Shown here in pieces: positions 13,066 through 25,482 of a stretch of DNA of 64,000 nt. This stretch comes from Hyparrhenia diplandra (Eukaryota > Streptophyta > Magnoliopsida > Poales > Poaceae), in assembly GCA_015847255.1 (NCBI GenBank), contig JADLZK010008549.1, positions 186,001-250,000 of the forward strand, written 5' to 3'. A program made the translations under genes and the position numbers. Below the pieces are notes generated by a model, which was not told the DNA's origin, did not search any database, and saw only the letters and a list, made by a program, of their open reading frames with translations. Within the stretch, counting starts at the first letter, position 1, and each line of letters opens with the position of its first letter.

Positions 13066-13559
13066 GAGAAGTCTGGCTGAAGTTTCGAGTACCATTGATT
13101 CACAACACAAACTTAGTTATTTTGGTATATTGCTTTAGAGTAAGTTTCATGAGTTATCTCCCCCGTGTTTTTCTCTCTTCTTGTTTTATTTATTTTAATC
13201 TTGTCATCACTTTTTACCGATAAGATATGATGCCCGAAAGTGTTTGTTTGGTGTACTTGTCAATTCTATTTAGGAAATATCAGTATTCTCAAAGTTGTAT
13301 TAAGTAACCATAATATTATGATCATTTTATGTTTGAATTGAGTTGATACAATTACCTTTTCATAGTCAGTTAGTTTTTGAATTGGACCATGTCTATGTCT
13401 CTTCCTACAGGTCTTACGCATCTAACCTTTAGTGTATTAGGTGCATGCCGTGCATTCCGGCTTTTTTTTTTCTCATGGGTTTTTCCGGTATTACCTTTTC
13501 ATAGTCGTTAGTTTTTTCTCATTTTACAGTTCTAGTGCAAGTTGTAATCATATTTGTCT

Positions 13560-14090
13560 CAACTATAGGGATTGGGGGACTGAGAGCTAGATGGAGATGG
13601 AAACAGATAGACATATTGTGTTAGAGGGGGGCAAAGTGGATGGATATTGGCATGATGTAAAGAAGGAGGCCGATGAAGAATAGAGAGGGAGATAGCCGAG
13701 ATAGAGAAGGAGATAGTTAGGCAGATACACCGAGAGGAAGAGGGACGGGGAGAAGCAGAGTAGAGGCAGAGAGACATAGAGAGGCAAGAGAATTTATAAA
13801 AGATCTCAGACTTGTCAATCCTATTTAGACAAGATCATGCCAATATTTGTCTCAATGTAGTATTAGGTAACCATAATATTATGATAGAGAGGAACAGAGA
13901 TGGAGAGAGTTATAAAAGGAGATGGAGAGAGAAGAGAGTGAAGCAGAGTTAGAGATTGAGTTATTGATACATAGGGAGTGAGAGTCTGATAGTTAGAGAG
14001 AGAGGGAGAGAGATGGAGACAGAGAGGGAAAGATATATATAGAGAGAGAGGGGGACAGAGATATACAGAGAGGGAGAGATAGATTCCTTT
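13560..14090 (+). repeat. Purine-rich GAGATA-like array (array 7)
   Basis: GA-rich at about 13,570-13,795 and 13,885-14,085. It is the last array and ends about 235 bases upstream of the start of Ulp1 relic B. None occur in the remaining 50 kb. Confidence 0.85.
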
Positions 14091-17000
14091 TTTTGAAATT
14101 TAAAGCATGCCCCCCCTAAGTAGGCATTGCATGTTTTGGGGCATTTTATATTTTAGGATTAAAGTAACTTGTCCCCTACTAGACATCACATTTTCACAAT
14201 TATCAGACATTGTACTGTGTGTGGTAATGATGATTTTACAAAAAAAAAATTTGGGGTGGCCTGGTAGCTTATCAATACTAACTTTATATTGTGCAAGTTT
14301 TGTAGGTCTAAAAAACCCACGATTATGGATTCTAAGATAGTGTCGTCTTCAATGAAGCAAAAGCACGCTCCGAGGAACACATCTTCCAAAGTGTAAGAGA
14401 AATTGAACCTTTTGCCTACATTTTTTCCTCCCCCCGTGACTATTATATCTATCTCTCTATTTTTGTGGCATTTTGTTTAAATTTTGAGTCATGATTTTAC
14501 GGGCATTCTCCACAAAATTGAGTCTGCCCAAGTTTATTTCTGTTGCAAGGCTGCTAACAAATGATCAAAGAAGATTGGTGAAGAGTATTGGGTTTCATCA
14601 CCTTCTTCATATTCGATGTGATTCAAGTGCCAAGAGGTATATGTCCAGGGGGCTAGCAAGACATTTTGATGTCAAGTCAAGGTCAATCCAGCTTAGCCGA
14701 TGGCTCAAAAATATCGGTTACTATCCTAAATCTATTCATGAAGTGTTTGGTATTCCAACCGGTGGAAGAGCAATACTCAAGAAATGTGATGAGTCATTAA
14801 AGAAATTGATTGCCGATGAAACTAATTGTAGAGGCAATGCTCCAACTATCAATGAGTTGAAAGCATTACTTTCTCCCGATCTTGTTGGAGACAAGTTTAA
14901 GAGGATTTTCACTAATCGCTTGCCATAGCTTGTTTTCTTTGTCCTACTAGCTTTGATTGTATCAGTATTGCACTACTATTCAGTGTAGAGCATCCGGACA
15001 AATCTCTTCATTTGATCGGGCAAAGATCGTGCTAGAGAAACTCAAAGAACTCGATTGATTCCTATCAAAGATCAGCACCAACATCGCCAACCACAACTCT
15101 TGGGGTTGCATTGTTGCACTTGTAGTAATGATTCGCAACTTGATCTACATTGTTCTTCTTTGCTTTCTTTCTTTTCAATTATTTTTTTTTTTGTTAAGAA
15201 AATGAGTTGTGTTTGTGCCCTTCGCCTAACTACTGCTACCCCACGATAATAATATACTTTGAGCAACTAGACATTCCAAGGCATACTAATCAAACAAGTT
15301 GTCCCACGCCCCCAACTTTTGGTCAAATGAAATGATCAAAGCTTTTGAGACATTGGATGCTAAGGATTTTGATGAGTGCATCTTCGGGGCATTACCAGGT
15401 ATTTTTTTACCCTAAAGATAGTGTTCATCTCATCTCTTATATGTGTTGGTTTTTTTTCAAAGACGCTACATTACATTACTTTTTTAATTTTGATTTCATA
15501 TACAATTGCAGTACCTGAAGAACGGGAAAGCACCTAATATGTTAAGAAGTTCTATAAAATCGTAAGCTCCCAAAGTGGTTTCGATCATTGGACACCAAAT
15601 GTATTCCTGAATCTTGCAGTCTTTAACCCTCGATGTTGCTTCTCTTTCCCGTGATATAGCAAATGAAATAGTAAGTCGCATCAACCCAATATTGGCAAAG
15701 GTATCGCAACAAGTTGCACGCTAGCGTGGCATTGCCCACCGAGGGGTTGTTCTCGCTCAACCTCGCTCTCGGAAGTGTTCACATAATCGAGACAATCACA
15801 AAGATCTTGCCACCCCAAATTTAGTGATGGATACATATTCGGTTGCAAGAAAAAAAGAGAAAGTTGGGGCAGCAAACACCGTTGTTCTACCAACCGATGA
15901 TGATTCAAAGAAGAGCCAATAGCATAGTGATAAATGCGAGCCAAGAGCACCTCAAGTTCAACCGACTATAAGAAAAGATAAATCCACATTGAGGGTGGAC
16001 AAACCTTTCAAAGAAACATCCGCGGTCCAAAGGCGATGGTACATGTTCTTTCTTGGATGTTCCATCTTTCAAATAAGATAGTTTCAACACAGTTAGTTAT
16101 GATGATGTCGGTGCATCCTCATCGCCAGCCACTCTTGCATGATTATTCAAACTTGGAGCAAGGGACTTCTCGGGTGAAGCCATTTATAAAGAACGATGAA
16201 AAAGTCATGCACAGAGTGTTTGCCGCTGATCATTTGTCGACACTAAAACCTCCAGAATCATGCCAATTGTTGATCAGTAAGAATGTAGGTGATGGATCTG
16301 ATCAGAAAGTTTCATCATTTCCAAGTTAGAAATGATTGCAAGCAATCAGATTTGAGTACTGCAGATAGTGCTTAGAATGGTGATTCATTTGCAGCTACAA
16401 ATGATTTTCACCCATCAGTTTTGACAACTCGAGGAGAAGACTCATATTGCCAATTCTTTTGCACCTACAGCTCATTTGCAGACTTCAAAGCTTTGACAAT
16501 TGTAAAGAATGGTCGTAATGGTGACTCATCTCAAGCACCAAAAATCTGCCACGTGCATTAGTTCGACAACTCCCAGAGAGTACTCATATTGGCAATTATT
16601 TTGGACCAATAATTCAGCCCCGGACTTCGCCTTGACAAAGAATATTCCGATTGGTGATTCATCCGCAGCTACAAATCTGCCCCATCGAGTTTTGGAAACT
16701 CCCGAGAAATCAACCACGCTCTAGATTTTGACTTTTTTGGTCATTCCTTAGATTCTAATTTTGAGGTTAGACCACCACCCCAATTAGGTTGCTTTCGATA
16801 TGGTTGACTGTGCTTCATCAAGCGTAAAGTTTACCAAGGTCAATGAATGATGCGTCTTGCAAATTAATTTATCAAGGAGGCTTCTCGATGGATCTTTGAA
16901 CCATACCACCGCTTGCGCATGCGAATGCCGACAACGGTACAATGTCAATGGAAAATCACATTGAATCGACAATAGTATGGATCTAGCGTATGCGAGAGCT

Positions 17001-17403
17001 AATTGACCATGTTTCTCAATTCACACCTTGCAAACCATTAACCTATCACATCAATTTTCACATCTACACTAGTTGAGAAAGAAGTCTTCAAACTTATTGT
17101 TGATCAAATACCCTACACCGCAAAAGGCAAGTTTATCCCTTTCTACCTTTTTTATGTTGTACACGTATCATGCCTACTTATTATTCATATATTTACTTGA
17201 CTCACAAAACTGAATTTTAATTATGTTATTACATGCTTTTTTTATTTATCTTTTGATAGGCCTAGAGCTGTTCAGATCAAAAAGAACTGGGTGGATCACA
17301 AGACATTTGGTCTCTCCATGCAAGTCTATGGGAAAGTGTCATCCTATGTCATCGATGTGATGGGTAGAGCTGTGTTGATCGAGGAATTTGAAAAGAACAA
17401 AGT

Positions 17404-19124
17404 TGAAATCTCATGTTTGGTTTTGGAAATTGATGACGACACGTGTGGACTAATCCTTTGCTCTAAAGTGTGTATCTTAAGAAAGGATTAGGTGAATGAC
17501 AAGGAGCATGATGATCGCGGAACATGGACCAAGATGGTGGACATGATGGATCGCCAAGCTCGGTGATCGGCTTGAGAGGAAACCGAGATCAAGGCAAAGG
17601 TATACTTGATAGGGTTTTTCCTTTCGGTGATCAAGACACGATAGAGCGTGTGATCACATTATAGGATAGATAGCCGACTATCAAGAGGGGATGCCGCGAC
17701 AATCCTTGCATGAAGTGCTTCTAGGTCCAATTGACTTGCATATTGCATTTAGGACAATGAGAGCACTAACTTCGATCTTGCCTAACTTATCGACGAGCTA
17801 ACATGCATGATAACGTGATCATCTTGGACGTGTTGGCAACCTTTGGCAAGAGGCGAAGCAAGTTGGAAGCAAAGAGCAAACAAAAAGATGAAGATTTGCT
17901 GTTTGTAAGGCTTAATCGACGACGCTCGGTTGACCGACGCGACCGACCGTGGGTCCGTCGGCGCGCCCGCGTAGAGCTCGCGAACGGCGTTTTCACCGGA
18001 CGCGCGGCCGACCTCCCTCGATCGGATGCTTCGGCCACACCGACCCCTCGCGGATCGGACGCTTACGAAGAAGGGGTGCCATTGTGGGCCCGAGGCTTGT
18101 CGGATGCGATCGAAGCCGCTGCGATCGGACTCGTGACCGACCCATTGGTGCGTCCGGTCAGCTGGCCCCGGCCACAGAGAGCCCAACTTGATGGCAACGG
18201 CTCTATTCTTTGGTGGGGGCTATATATACTTGGATGGCCGGGTTGCTAGCCCCCTCTCTTGCACATTTGAACACTCTAACTTGCTTGTGAGCATTTGAGA
18301 CTCCCTCTCCACTCATCTCCTCATCACTAATTCGGATTCTTGGTGAGATTGAGAGAGATAGAAGTGCATTGCATTGCTTGGTTGCATCTAGAGCACTTCA
18401 TCATTGGAGAAGCCGCGGGATTCTTGTTTTCTTGGGAATTTGCTTGGTTCCCTAGCGGCTTGGAGCAAGAGGCGGTGTTGAGCTCAAGTGGAGCTTGTTT
18501 GAGGCCACACCGGGTGGTGATTGTGAGGGGTCGTTCCTTACCCCCGGGAGATTCGCGAAAGGAGCACTAGTGGATTGCTCGTGGCTTGTTGGACCCTCTC
18601 TTGTGTTCGTTGTTTGAGCTCCCATAGGGGATTTGGCACCGCCATTGCTTAGCAACGCCAAGTGAGTGTGTCGCCACAACGAGGACTAGCGTCTTCGGCA
18701 AGCACGTGAACCTCGGTAAAAATCATCGCGGTCAATTGTGTGCTTGCTCGTTGGAGATTTCATATTGATCACGGTGATTGGCTACAACCTCTACACTCCG
18801 CTGTGGTATTGTATTCTAGCATCTTTGCATTACTTTCACTAGTAAACTTGTGTAGGCTTGCTTAGCTTGAGTAGTGTTTTTAGGTTGCTTAGTCTAGGTA
18901 GCTCCTAGTTGGTAAATTAGTTAGACTTGCTTGTTCACCTAGGAGTAAAGGTAGAGACTTAGCCTTGTGTGTATTAGAGACAATAGAATTGACTTGTGGC
19001 TTGCATAGCTAGTTGAAGCATTGCTTAATTGCTACGCCATCTTATTTACTAACCACTTTGCTTAGTGTTGTTTGAAGAATTTTTAATAGGCTATTCACCC
19101 CCCTCTAGCCATTAGGACCTTTCA
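17404..19124 (+). repeat. Copia 5' LTR
   Basis: TGAAATCTCATG to ACCTTTCA. It matches 25,483-27,204 closely except for a GC-rich block (about 17,890-18,190) that differs by many substitutions and indels. A TATA-like gctatatatac (about 18,219-18,229) follows that block. Confidence 0.93.
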
Positions 19125-19126
19125 AG

Positions 19127-19138
19127 TGGTATCAAAGC
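19127..19138 (+). other. Copia primer-binding site
   Basis: TGGTATCAAAGC, two bases after the LTR. It differs by one base from the usual TGGTATCAGAGC complement of initiator Met-tRNA. Confidence 0.9.
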
Positions 19139-19182
19139 TAAGCAATCGTTGTTTGAGTGGCTTAACATCCTACGGTGACAAA

Positions 19183-21262
19183 ATGGCGTTGAGTTTTCAT
19201 GTCAACAACACCAAGAAGGCGCCACCTTTCGATGGCACCAACTTTGCCTATTGGAAGGTGAAGATGACCGCACACCTCAAGTCAATCAATAGAGAAGTGT
19301 GGGTTGTGACCGAGAAGACATTTGAGGTGGCCAACAAAGAGCAACCAACACCTATAGAAGAAAAGAAGCTCTATGCAAATGACATTGCCGTGAGTGCTTT
19401 CCATGAAGCATTCAATGATAGAGTCTTTGAGCAAGTGAAGACAATTGAGGTTGCTCATGACATTTGGAAGAAGCTAGAAGCATGCTATGAGGGGGCAAGG
19501 CGCCAAGCAAGCCAAGGCATACATAAAGCTTGAGCAATTCAATAGCTTCAAGATGGAAGATGATGAGAGCGTCGTCGGAGATGTTCCACCGCATGCAAGT
19601 GTTGGTGAACGATCTCAATGCACTTGGTGAAGAGATCAAGGACAAGACCTTCAACATGAAGTTCTTGAGATGTTTGCCGGAGAGGTTTGGGATGTTCATC
19701 ACCGTGCTTGTGAGGACAAACTTGAAGGACTTGACCCCAAACCAATTGCTTGATGAAGTCATGACCGATGACTCATATAGAGATGACAAGAAGAAGCAAG
19801 AGCTCATCAACAAGGCAAACAAGATGGTCAAGGAAGATGAGAAGAAGGAAGACAAGAAAAGCTTGGCACTCAAGGCAAGCTCATCATCCAAGGGCAAGAA
19901 GAAGAAGGAAGAATCTAGTGATGAAGAGGATGGCACCTCAACAAGTGGAAGTGAGATTGACGAGCACATGGCCCTCTTTGTGAGGAAGTTGGGCAAGTAT
20001 GTGAAGAAGAGTTACATCTCTTCAAAGAAGAACAAGAAGAAGCAATCATTCAAGAAGAAGACCAAGGATGGCAAGAATGAAGGCAACATGACATGCTTTC
20101 GTTGCCATGATGATTGTCACTTGATTGCGGAGTGCCCATATGATAGTGATGATGAGAAGGGCATCAAGAAGGCAAGAAAGAAGAATGATGCCAAGAATGA
20201 GAAGGAGAAGAAGCCCAAGAAGAAGAATGAGTCTCATGTGGCGATGTGGGATAGTGATGGCTCATCTTCTTCAAGTGATGAAGAAGAGGACAAGAAGAAG
20301 AAGAAGGGACAAGCTCACCTTGCCATGCATGACAAGATCTCCCTCTTCGACACTCCTTCATCATGCTTCATGGCTAAGGCCACTAAGGTACAATCTATCA
20401 CTAAAGATGATGATGATAGTGATAGTGATAGTGATGATGAGGAGCCAACCTACACTAAGGAAGAATTAAAACCATGCTTGATGATAGTATTGACATGTAC
20501 AAGGATAGTAGGAAGGAGGCCAAGGGCTTGCGTAAGGAAATAAAAAGCCTTAAGCAAGAACTTGAGGAGCCGGGCATCTTATGAGAGTCTAAAGGTAGAC
20601 CATAAGACGCTTGAGAAATCTCATTCTAAGCTAGAGAAAGCTCACTCCTCTCTACTAGAAGAGCACAATTTGTGCCAAGTTGTGGGAGTTGTTGATACAT
20701 GCAATGCTAGCATCATGTGTGATATTCATGTTGATGAACCATCTCCCATATGTGTAGCCTCCACTAGCTCTATCACTAGCACATCCATCTCTAGTGATGA
20801 TACATGCAACCCAATGCTTATTCATGAGAATGCATGTTTAAAGAGGGAAGTAAAGGAGCTCAATCACTCCTTGGCTAAGGCCTATGGTGGTGAGGACCGC
20901 TTGCTTATGTGCTTGGGTAGCCAAAGGGCATCCTTGTATAAGGAGGGCTTAGGTATATCCCCAAGAAAGGCAAGGCCGCCCTTGTAACTCACAAGACTAG
21001 TTTTGTGAAGAACAATGGTAGCTATTGCAAAGCTTGCAAGCAAGTTGGTCACTTAGAGCACAAGTGCATGAACAAGAAAGCCAATGTTTCTTCCATCAAG
21101 CTTGATAATTTCTATATGCTTGTGAAGAAAAACAATGGTGTTCGTGCTAGGTTCATTGGTGCACCATGGATGGGCTCAAGGAAGAAAGCCATTTGGGTAC
21201 CAAAGACCTTGGTGACTAACCTTGAAGGACCCAAGCAACATTGGGTACCTAAGAAGAATTAA
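19183..21262 (+). pseudogene. gag: Copia gag (broken)
   Basis: The ATG at 19,183 opens a frame beginning MALSFHVNNTKKAPPFDGTN, with FAYWKVKMTAHL typical of Copia gag (UBN2-like). A frameshift in the GGGGG run near 19,493 moves it to the frame of 19,530-20,543, which carries the capsid-like part, a Lys/Asp/Ser-rich linker and a zinc knuckle CFRCHDDCHLIAEC (about 20,097-20,138). A shift near 20,468 leads into a coiled-coil segment (20,562-20,900). A further shift near 20,955 leads to a second knuckle CKACKQVGHLEHKC (about 21,029-21,070). Gag forms the particle and binds element RNA. The breaks prevent one continuous product as sequenced. Confidence 0.85.
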
Positions 21263-21308
21263 TTTCTTTTTGTAGGTTAACTATCATGCCGGAGGAGAGC
21301 ATTGGATA

Positions 21309-21420
21309 ATGGATAGTGGGTGCACTCAACACATGACCGGGGATTCTCATATGTTCAAGAAAATTAGCATCAAGGGCATTGATGAGTATGAGTCAATCAC
21401 TTTTGGCAATGACAAGAAAG
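21309..21420 (+). pseudogene. Copia aspartic protease
   Basis: MDSGCTQHMTGDSHMF carries the D-S-G active site of Copia proteases, which cleave the polyprotein. It sits in the expected place between the second gag knuckle and integrase. A stop and frame change at about 21,262-21,300 separate it from gag. The frame continues with the usual post-protease sequence (LLSASQLCDHGYKM) to a shift near 21,570. Confidence 0.85.
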
Positions 21421-21689
21421 GCAATGTGTTGGGGCTAGGCAAGATTGCTATCACTCAAGAGAAGAGCTTATCAAAGGTGTTGCTAGTTGATCATCTTGAC
21501 TACAACCTCTTGTCGGCCTCTCAACTTTGTGACCATGGGTACAAAATGCATATTCACAAGTCAAGAAGTTGAAGTGGTTAGTGGTGATGGTGCAAACATG
21601 ATCTTCAAGGGATTTAGATATGGTGATCTCTACCTTGTTGATTTCAAGTCCAAAGAAGCCAAATTGACAACATGTCTACTCTCCAAGGC

Positions 21690-22580
21690 TAGCAAAGGTT
21701 GGTTGTGGCATAGAAGGCTTGGTCATGTTGGGATGAAGCAATTGAACAAGTTGATGAAGAATGACTTGGTTAGAGGCTTGAAGATGTAAAGTTTTTGAGA
21801 AGGACAAACCTTGTGGAGCATGTCAAGCCGGCAAACAACATGGCAATGCACATCCAACCAAGAGCATCATGAGTACAAGCAAGGCATTTGAGCTGCTACA
21901 TATGGACTTGTTTGGGCCAACATCATATTCTAGCATTGGTGGCAACAAGTATGATTTTGTCATAGTTGATGACTACACTAGATACACATGGGTGTTCTTT
22001 TTGCATGACAAGAATGATGTGTTTGAGCTTTTCAAGACATTTGTCAAGAGGATTCAAAATGAGTTTGAGACATCCATCAAGAAGATTAGGAGTGACAATG
22101 GAAGTGAATTCAAGAATACTAGAATTGAAGAGTTGTGTGATGAGCTTGGTATTGGACATCAATTCTCACCAACATACACTCCTCAATCAAATGGTGTAGT
22201 TGAGAGAGGAAGAATAGAACCTTGATTGAAATGGCAAGATCAATGCTTAGTGAATACAATGTTAGCCATTCCTTTTGGGCCGAAGCAATCAACACGGCTT
22301 GCTATTGTAGCAACCGACTCTATTGCCATGGTATGCTTGGCAAGACACCATATGAGTTGCTCAATGGAAGGAAGCCCAATATTGGTTATTTTAGAGTCTT
22401 TGGATGCAAATGCTACATTCTCAAGAAAGGAACAAGATTGGGCAAGTTTGACAAGAAATGTGATGAAGGTTTCCTAGTTGGATATTCAACCACAAGCAAA
22501 GCATATAGAGTTTGGAACTTGGGTAGTGGCAAACTTGAAGAGGTTCATGATGTTGAATTTGATGAAACCCAAGGCTCACA
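21690..22580 (+). pseudogene. Copia integrase (GAG-pre-integrase plus rve core)
   Basis: The pre-integrase zinc-binding part reads WHRRLGHVGMKQLNKLM (about 21,707-21,757) and, after a shift near 21,788, CGACQAGKQH. The core has MDLFGP (first Asp, about 21,902), RSDNGSEF (second Asp, about 22,088) and QSNGVVER (Glu, about 22,185-22,208). A single-base loss after VER (about 22,210) shifts into the frame of 22,222, which continues FWAEAINTACYCSNR and the C-terminal fold. The enzyme would insert element cDNA. All three acidic residues are present, but the frame is broken. Confidence 0.88.
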
Positions 22581-22949
22581 AAATGAAGTTGAAAATCATG
22601 ATGATGTGAGTGGTTCTAACTTGGAGAATGCAATGAGGACAATGGATATTGGTGATATTCGGCCTAGGCAAGTGAATGATGATGATGACACTCCATTGCC
22701 TTCCACTTCGGTTGTGATTGGAGAAAATGAAGCTAGCACTAGTGGCACTCAAGATGAAGATCAAGATCAACAAGCTAGTCCAAATCCTCATCCTAGTCAT
22801 CAAGTACAAGTGATGCAACCATCCAACATAGCAAGAGATCATCCAATTGATCAAATTGTAGGTGACATCAATAGTGGAGTGATCACTAGAGGAAGATTAG
22901 CATCTTTTTGTGCACATCATGCCTTTGTTGCACAAGAAGAGCCGGAGAA

Positions 22950-23870
22950 CATTGGAGATGCACTCAAGAAGGAAGATTGGATCAATGTCATGCATGAAGA
23001 ATTAAACAATTTCAAGAGAAATGATGTATGGGAATTGGTGGAAAGGCCAAAGAACTACAATGTGATTGGAACCAAGTGGGTCTTCAAGAACAAGCAAGAT
23101 CAAGATGGAATTGTTGTGAGAAACAAGGCAAGGCTAGTAGCTCAAGGGTATTCACAAGTAGAAGGTCTTGATTTTGGAGAGACCTATGCACCGTTGCTAG
23201 ACTTGAAGCAATTAGAATCTTGCTTGCCTATGCATGTGCACATGACATCAAGCTCTATCAAATGGATGAAAAAAGTGCATTTTTGAATGGATTCATCAAT
23301 GAGTTGGTGTATGTTGAGCAACCAGGGCTTTGAAGATGAGAAGTATCCCAACCATGTTTACAAGTTGAAGAAGGCTTTGTATGGCTTGAAGCAAGCACCA
23401 AGAGCATGGTATGAGAGGTTGAGAGATTTTCTTCTCTCTAAGGGGTTCAAGATGGGCAAGGTGGACACCACACTCTTCATCAAGAAGATTGGCAAGGACT
23501 TGTTTGTGTTGCAAATATATGTTGATGACATTATCTTTGGGTCAACCAACCAAGAATATTGTGAAGAGTTTGCTAAGATGATGGCCAATGAGTTTGAAAT
23601 GTCAATGCTTGGAGAGCTCACATTCTTTCTTGGTCTCCAAATCAAGCAATTGAAGAATGGCACATTCATTAGTCGGGGCAAGTACATCAAGGATATGATC
23701 AAGAAGTTTGATCTTCAAGATGCCAAGTCTATGTCAACACCAATGGGCACCAATGGAAGCTTAGACCCCGATCCTAGTGGTGACATGGTTGAGCAAAAGA
23801 AGTATAGGTCCATGATTGGAAGCTTGCTCTATGCAACCGCATCAAGACCAGGACATTGCATTTAGTGTGG
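22950..23870 (+). pseudogene. Copia reverse transcriptase
   Basis: Starts at WINVMHEELNNFKRNDVWEL and TKWVFKNKQDQDG. A frameshift near 23,215 (around the LKQLESC stretch) returns to frame at about 23,287. LKKALYGLKQAPRAWYERL is at about 23,365-23,421. The YVDD active site (23,518-23,529) is intact in YVDDIIFGS. The segment ends SLLYATASRP with a further shift at about 23,860. Confidence 0.9.
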
Positions 23871-24472
23871 GCATGTGTGCTAGATATCAATCCGATCCAA
23901 GAGAGAGTCACCTCAAGGCAACCAAGAGAATCATTAGGTACTTGAAGGGCACTCAAGATGTGGGACTATGGTATCCAAAGGGATCCAAGTTTGATTTGAT
24001 TGGATATTCGATTCGATTATGGAGGATGCAAGATCAATAGAATGAGCACAAGTGGCACATGTCAATTCCTTGGAAGGTCACTAGTATCATGGTCTTCAAA
24101 GAAGCAAAATAGTGTTGCTCTCTCTACATGGGCCAAGCCGAATACATTAGTGCGGGAAGTTGTTGCACTCAATTGCTTTGGATGAGGTCAACATTGAAGG
24201 ATTTTGGATTCAAATTTGACAAAGTTCCATTGTTTTGTGACAATGAAAGTGCTAGAAAGATGACTCAAAATCCGGTTCAACATCCAAGAACAAAGCACAT
24301 TGATATAAGGCACCACTTCATAAGAGATCATCAACAAAAGGGTGACATTTGTATCATGGGCATTGGCAATCAAGATCAACTAGCCGACATATTCACCAAG
24401 CCACTTGATGAGAAGAGATTTTGCATGCTAAAGGGAGAGTTGAACATTATTGACTTCTCCAACTTGAGTTGA
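23870..24472 (+). pseudogene. Copia RNase H
   Basis: Blocks in three frames: CARYQSDPRESHLKATKRI and IRYLKGTQDVGLWYP, a broken middle (about 24,000-24,180), then KVPLFCDNESARKMTQNP, TKHIDIRHHFIRDH and QLADIFTKPL ending at 24,472. This is the conserved C-terminus of Copia polyproteins. It degrades the RNA strand during cDNA synthesis. Confidence 0.88.
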
Positions 24473-25468
24473 TGCACCCCACTTATATGACATGCCTCTC
24501 CTTCGACAAACCCAATGTAAAAGTTGGTTGTCATGGCATTCATACGTGCTAAGGACTTGTTAGTGCATCTAGACATCATGCAATATAATAAGCTCATTCA
24601 TGGTAAATAAAATGATTTCAATGTATGTGTGGCACCGCTATTGCTTTGATTGGTTTTATGAACTAGTGGTGGCATATGACATGTTTATGTGCTTGCAATC
24701 CTAGTGTCAACTCTAGAAAATGAGCTATTGATGTGTATTCTAACATGGTGTAAGATAACCCTTATGTATATGAGGTGTGAAAAAGCTTGTCCTTGGTTCA
24801 AACTTGAATACATGGAAAGGCAAGTGATCTAGATGAGACCACATGTGATACTTTGATTGACTTGATTTCTCTCATTTACACCTTTTTGGTGATTGTTGAC
24901 AAAGGGGAGAAATAAGTCACAAAGATGTTGGAAAGGATCATACAAATAGGGGAGCAAGCTCATAAACTATTTGTGCATTTGTATGTGCATGATCATAATG
25001 AATTGTTGCATTGGCAATCTAAATTCAATATACATGATTGATTGGTGTATGCTAGTTTTTGAAAAATTGATTGGTGTATTGACCAACTAGCATGCATAGG
25101 ATGTATCTAGACAAAGCTCACATTTTTAGCCTATAATGTTGATCTCATGGGGTATGTTGAGTTTTTTGATGAATATCTAGATACATGATGCTAAGGACTC
25201 CGATTGGTTTCACGCTTCAAAGGTCCAAATTCTATAACCTTAGCATCTCTTTTGGTATTAGTATCTCTCCCCATGATTTCTATCCAATATATGTGCCAAA
25301 TTGAACCAAACACATGGAAGCACATATGTAGGGGGAGCCACTACTACCAAAACCGAACCTTGAAATGATTGTCCATTCCTTGACTTTTGTTCAAAACTCT
25401 AATGGGCAAGCAATTCAAGTTAAATTGAATTTATTTCTTATCTTTGTGAGTTGGTTGTCATCAATTAC
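24473..25468 (+). other. Copia 3' non-coding region
   Basis: About 1 kb between the end of RNase H and the polypurine tract. I see no env-like or other open frame of substance. AT-rich with many short stops. Confidence 0.6.
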
Positions 25469-25482
25469 CAAAAAGGGGAGAT
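25469..25482 (+). other. Copia polypurine tract
   Basis: Purine run aaaaaggggaga directly before the TGAAATC start of the 3' LTR, the usual plus-strand primer. Confidence 0.85.
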
